From SW132 sp038150125 (GTDB taxonomy: Bacteria; Bacteroidota; Rhodothermia; Balneolales; Balneolaceae): a DNA stretch of 64,000 nucleotides. Made by a program: the position numbers and the translations under genes. Positions 61,353 to 64,000 of the stretch are shown here, one piece after another. Location: the NCBI RefSeq assembly GCF_038150125.1, contig NZ_JBBVMF010000018.1, forward strand, positions 46,153 to 110,152. The letters run 5' to 3'. Below the pieces are notes generated by a model. The model saw only the letters and a list, made by a program, of their open reading frames with translations. It did no database searches and was not told where the DNA came from. Numbering within the stretch: the stretch's first letter is position 1; every line of letters begins with the position of its first letter.

Positions 61353-61408
61353 AAACCTCGAAGGTTTTTCGCAGAACGATTCCTTCGGGGTAAAAACCTT
61401 GGAGGTTT
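61353..61408. repeat. Pair of AAACCT-nnn-AGGTTT hairpins
   Basis: AAACCT-CGA-AGGTTT (61353-61367) and AAACCT-TGG-AGGTTT (61394-61408) are two stem-loops in tandem, with a TTCCTTCGGGG spacer between. They lie between the transposase gene and paaZ and form a doublet of the type called BIME in enterobacteria. Confidence 0.8.
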
Positions 61409-61457
61409 ATTTATATATTCCTCCAAACTCATTCAATCTACCATACACAATCGCATC

Positions 61458-63500
61458 ATGAACGTAACTTCCTACGCACAAGGCAACTGGATCACCAAGG
61501 GAAACGAAACAGACCTAAAAAGTGCCGTCGATGGTGCAACGGTCGCCACACTCATTGAAGCCGATCTCGACTACAAGGCGCTGTGTGAGTACGCCCGAAC
61601 CGTGGGCGGACCGGCACTTCGCGAGATGACGATCCATCAGCGGGCATTTAAGATTAAGTTTCTTGCCAAGTACCTGATTGAGCGTAAAGAAGAGTTTTAT
61701 AAACTTTCCACTCAAACGGGAGCTACCCGCCAGGATTCCTGGATCGATATCGAGGGCGGCATCGGAACCATGTTTACTCTTTCGAGTAAATCACGCCAGG
61801 AGCTCTCTGATCTGCCGTTTCATGTAGAGGGCGGCGTTCAGCGATTGTCGCGCGGCGGCACGTTTGTGGGGCAGCATATTTGCGTGCCTAAACGCGGTGT
61901 CGGTATTCATATCAACGCTTTTAATTTCCCGGTGTGGGGAATGCTCGAAAAACTCGCGCCGTGTATTATTGCGGGTGTACCGTGTATCGTAAAACCATCA
62001 CCTATTGGCTCTTACCTTGCGCACGCTGTTTTCAAGGCGATGATTGAATCGGACATTTTGCCGGAGGGATCCATTCAGTTTATAGCGGCCGACAAACCAG
62101 GCGATCTGCTCGATCATCTGATGAGCCAGGACAGCGTCTCCTTCACCGGGTCGGCAACAACAGGCAAGAAGCTGAAGGCTCATCCCAATATCATTGACAA
62201 AAGCATTCCATTTAACCTCGAGGCTGACTCTCTGAACTGTTCAATTTTAGGTCCGGATGTATCTCCCGATATGGATGAGTTCCACCTATTTATCAAGGAA
62301 GTAGCCAGCGAAATGACGGTAAAAACCGGCCAGAAATGCACGGCCATCCGCCGGACAATTGTTCACAATGATCTTGTGGATGACGTGATTGAAGCCCTTA
62401 AAAAACGGCTTGATAAAACCACGATTGGCGATCCGGCTGATGAAAACACTCGAATGGGGCCGCTTGCAAGCTCCCAGCAGAACGAACGGTTTTCAGAACA
62501 GCTCACTGAGCTTGAAAAGTATAGTAAAACAGTATTTAACGGCAATAGTGATGGAAAAAGAGATGCATTTACAAATGCCCGGGTTTTGCTCTGCCATAAG
62601 CCGCTGGAATCAGATACGCCCCATAAAGTAGAGGCGTTTGGTCCGATGACAACCATCATGCCCTATAGCAACATGGACGAAGCGATTGACATCGCCAATA
62701 AATCGGATGGCTCGCTGGTAGGGTCGCTTTTCACGAATGATGATGATGTGGCCCGTGAGATTACACTGGGGTGTGCGCCGTATCATGGCAGGTTCATGGT
62801 GATTAACCGTAATTCGGCAAAGGAATCGACCGGTCACGGATCGCCCATGCCGCACATGGTACACGGTGGCCCGGGGCACGCTGGTGGCGGGGAAGAACTG
62901 GGCGGAGCGCGATCGGTATTGCACAATATGCAGCGTGTGGCACTTCAGGGATCACCCACCACCATCATGAATATTGTAAATCAGCATATTAAAGGTGCCG
63001 AGACGACTGAAGCTGATATCCATCCTTTCAAAAAGCATTTCGAAGATGTGAAAATTGGCGAGGCGCTTACCACACACAGGCGAACGGTGACCGAGGCAGA
63101 TATCGTAAACTTCGGCGGCATCAGTGGTGATCACTTTTATGCTCATTTTGATGAGATTGCAGCAAAGGATTCGCTCTTCGAAAAACGAATTGCCCACGGC
63201 TATTTTGTGCTTTCTGCCGCGGCGGGTCTATTCGTGCATCCATCTCCCGGCCCCGTTTTGCTCAATTACGGCCTGGAAGATCTGCGGTTTATCGCCCCGG
63301 TCGCTCCAGGCGATACTATCCAGGCAAAACTCATCGCCGCTCGTAAAACAGCGCGTCAGAAAAGAACATCAGACAAATTCCCGTATGGAATGGTTTGGTG
63401 GGATGTTGAGGTAACGAACCAGGAGGATTTACTGGTTGCCGAGTACAGAATTCTTACGCTTGTAAAAAGACGGGAGTCACTTGATATTGATGAGGAGTAA
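61458..63500 (+). CDS. paaZ: Phenylacetate pathway bifunctional PaaZ (ALDH + hydratase)
   Basis: A 680-residue fusion that opens the oxepin-CoA ring and oxidises the resulting semialdehyde in aerobic phenylacetate degradation. The N-terminal 525 residues are the aldehyde dehydrogenase: HINAFNFPVWGMLEKLAP, SFTGSATTGKKL, catalytic Glu in FNLEADSLN and nucleophile Cys in KTGQKCTAIRR. Residues about 535-675 are a MaoC-type hydratase (VTEADIVNFGGISGDHFYAHFDE, RIAHGYFVLSAAAGLF). The other paa genes (paaABCDE, paaG) are absent, so its activity here may be isolated or rely on distant genes. Confidence 0.92.
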   Translation: MNVTSYAQGNWITKGNETDLKSAVDGATVATLIEADLDYKALCEYARTVGGPALREMTIHQRAFKIKFLAKYLIERKEEFYKLSTQTGATRQDSWIDIEGGIGTMFTLSSKSRQELSDLPFHVEGGVQRLSRGGTFVGQHICVPKRGVGIHINAFNFPVWGMLEKLAPCIIAGVPCIVKPSPIGSYLAHAVFKAMIESDILPEGSIQFIAADKPGDLLDHLMSQDSVSFTGSATTGKKLKAHPNIIDKSIPFNLEADSLNCSILGPDVSPDMDEFHLFIKEVASEMTVKTGQKCTAIRRTIVHNDLVDDVIEALKKRLDKTTIGDPADENTRMGPLASSQQNERFSEQLTELEKYSKTVFNGNSDGKRDAFTNARVLLCHKPLESDTPHKVEAFGPMTTIMPYSNMDEAIDIANKSDGSLVGSLFTNDDDVAREITLGCAPYHGRFMVINRNSAKESTGHGSPMPHMVHGGPGHAGGGEELGGARSVLHNMQRVALQGSPTTIMNIVNQHIKGAETTEADIHPFKKHFEDVKIGEALTTHRRTVTEADIVNFGGISGDHFYAHFDEIAAKDSLFEKRIAHGYFVLSAAAGLFVHPSPGPVLLNYGLEDLRFIAPVAPGDTIQAKLIAARKTARQKRTSDKFPYGMVWWDVEVTNQEDLLVAEYRILTLVKRRESLDIDEE

Positions 63501-63532
63501 CTCGCCAGAGCCAAGTAAGAACAAAAAAATCC
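63501..63532. other. Short gap after paaZ
   Basis: Only 32 bp separate the paaZ stop from the end of the toxin pseudogene on the other strand, and no hairpin is seen. The toxin relic may cover the site where paaZ transcription ends. Confidence 0.3.
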
Positions 63533-63830
63533 TCATATTCTCTTTTGCAACTGATCCGGGTTCTGTAACGTGTTAAAAACAGCAATCGCATCAATGCTGT
63601 GCTCTTTTACGACGTACAATATTAAATATGGAAATCGCTTAGTGACATAGCCTCTTACTTGATTCCCATAACAAACCTCATTGGCTAAAGGATTTTTCAA
63701 AATCGCAGCTTTAGCTTGAAAGTTGGGTCACAAAATCCTCTCCTAAATCCTACTGTTGGCTTTCGTACCAGACATAAGATTTCAGAATATCAGCTTCGGC
63801 CTCTCTTGAAAGACTGTATTCATACCGCAT
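63533..63830 (-). pseudogene. ParE/RelE-type toxin pseudogene
   Basis: Reads MRYEYSLSREAEADIL...SYVWYESQQ, then TAG at 63750-63752, and continues DLGEDFVTQLS. A frameshift follows near 63715, after which the frame gives AAILKNPLANEV, VRGYVTKRFPYLILYVV and FNTLQNPDQLQKRI. These are the characteristic stretches of plasmid-stabilisation ParE toxins. One nonsense and one frameshift show the gene to be dead. It overlaps the antitoxin remnant by 11 bp. Confidence 0.82.
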
Positions 63831-64000
63831 TATTGGTTTTCTTTCGAATATTTTTTTTCACTCTGTCCCAGCTAGAAAACTCCATGTGGCCACTTTCATA
63901 TTTGGCCAGTCGTTTTTCAAGCTCTTCTATTTGGTCATTAGCTCAACTTCCGCATAGAGCCATTGTAGTTGCTACAAGGCGGGTTGGATTTTATCCTGAT
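63820..64000 (-). pseudogene. Antitoxin remnant of ParE-type pair
   Basis: The visible end (DQIEELEKRLAKYESGHMEF... RKKTNNAV) is the C-terminal half of a small addiction-module antitoxin; the part beyond about 63935 is frame-broken (ELMTK then stop, where EL-NDQIEE would be expected) and merges into GAGCCATTGTAGTTG repeat sequence near the window edge. The intact remainder and the toxin pseudogene together suggest joint decay. Confidence 0.6.

Noticed and set aside
1..64000. CRISPR array, integron or complete insertion sequence other than the Y1 transposase
   Set aside because: No regularly spaced repeats, no integrase and no DDE transposase were found on either strand.

Overview
The window looks like chromosome from a Bacteroidota-related bacterium, most plausibly of the Balneolaeota/Rhodothermota lineage. 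This is inferred, not proven. The grounds are moderate GC, acidic proteins, an alternative GlmU-type enzyme next to glmS, an HMA-AraC regulator beside a copper ATPase, HPr and enzyme I without sugar permeases, and two promoter-like sites of the TTTG/TAnnTTTG kind. Most of the window is housekeeping and central metabolism. No prophage, CRISPR array or large island was seen.

Layout. 1-10.6 kb: truncated Na+/solute symporter, a GxxExxY gene framed by 33-bp inverted repeats, rdgB with a PfkB kinase, guanine deaminase, a CoA-type Nudix hydrolase, an AbrB-Doc toxin-antitoxin pair lying between two copies of a structured noncoding repeat, a WbuC-like cupin with a broken N-terminus, a DAO-family oxidase, an M20 amidohydrolase and an iron alcohol dehydrogenase. 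10.6-14.4 kb: an HNH protein and the arginine genes argB-argC-argJ. 14.6-25.7 kb: a signalling region with a FixL-like PAS kinase and LuxR-type regulator, then a porin, two secreted YceI proteins, an unassigned protein, a lone receiver, an M1 peptidase lipoprotein and a second two-component pair. 25.8-38.3 kb: flavin reductase, rarA, rpsA-cmk, rpsT-gpmI, clpC, a secreted propeller-like protein and a glycosyltransferase.

38.4-39.4 kb holds six tRNA genes (Pro, Arg, Cys, Glu, His, Glu). 39.6-52.8 kb: membrane protein, ElaA-type acetyltransferase, copper ATPase and regulator, glmS opposite the GlmU-like gene, CBS and DoxX proteins, carboxylase beta subunit coupled to a long acidic protein, and an ABC ATPase. 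52.9-54.2 kb is a decayed accessory patch: an MNT antitoxin whose HepT toxin is reduced to eight codons, REP-like hairpins, and tRNA-Ser with degenerate copies of its 3' half. 54.2-64 kb: hpt-tilS-birA, ptsI-ptsH, a Y-family polymerase, a Y1 (RAYT-type) transposase carrying a perfect in-frame palindrome, paaZ, and a dead ParE-type toxin-antitoxin pair.

The strongest leads are the FixL-like sensor, whose PAS domain keeps the heme-ligand His and the distal-pocket Arg at FixL spacing and which precedes a porin with GTAG/CTAC dyads in its leader, and the unusual density of small repeats. The repeats include the 33-nt palindrome inside the transposase gene, the duplicated structured repeat around AbrB-Doc, a shared 14-nt hairpin arm at several loci, and 3' tRNA fragments next to three different tRNAs. 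All functional statements come from reading motifs and context; no database search was run.
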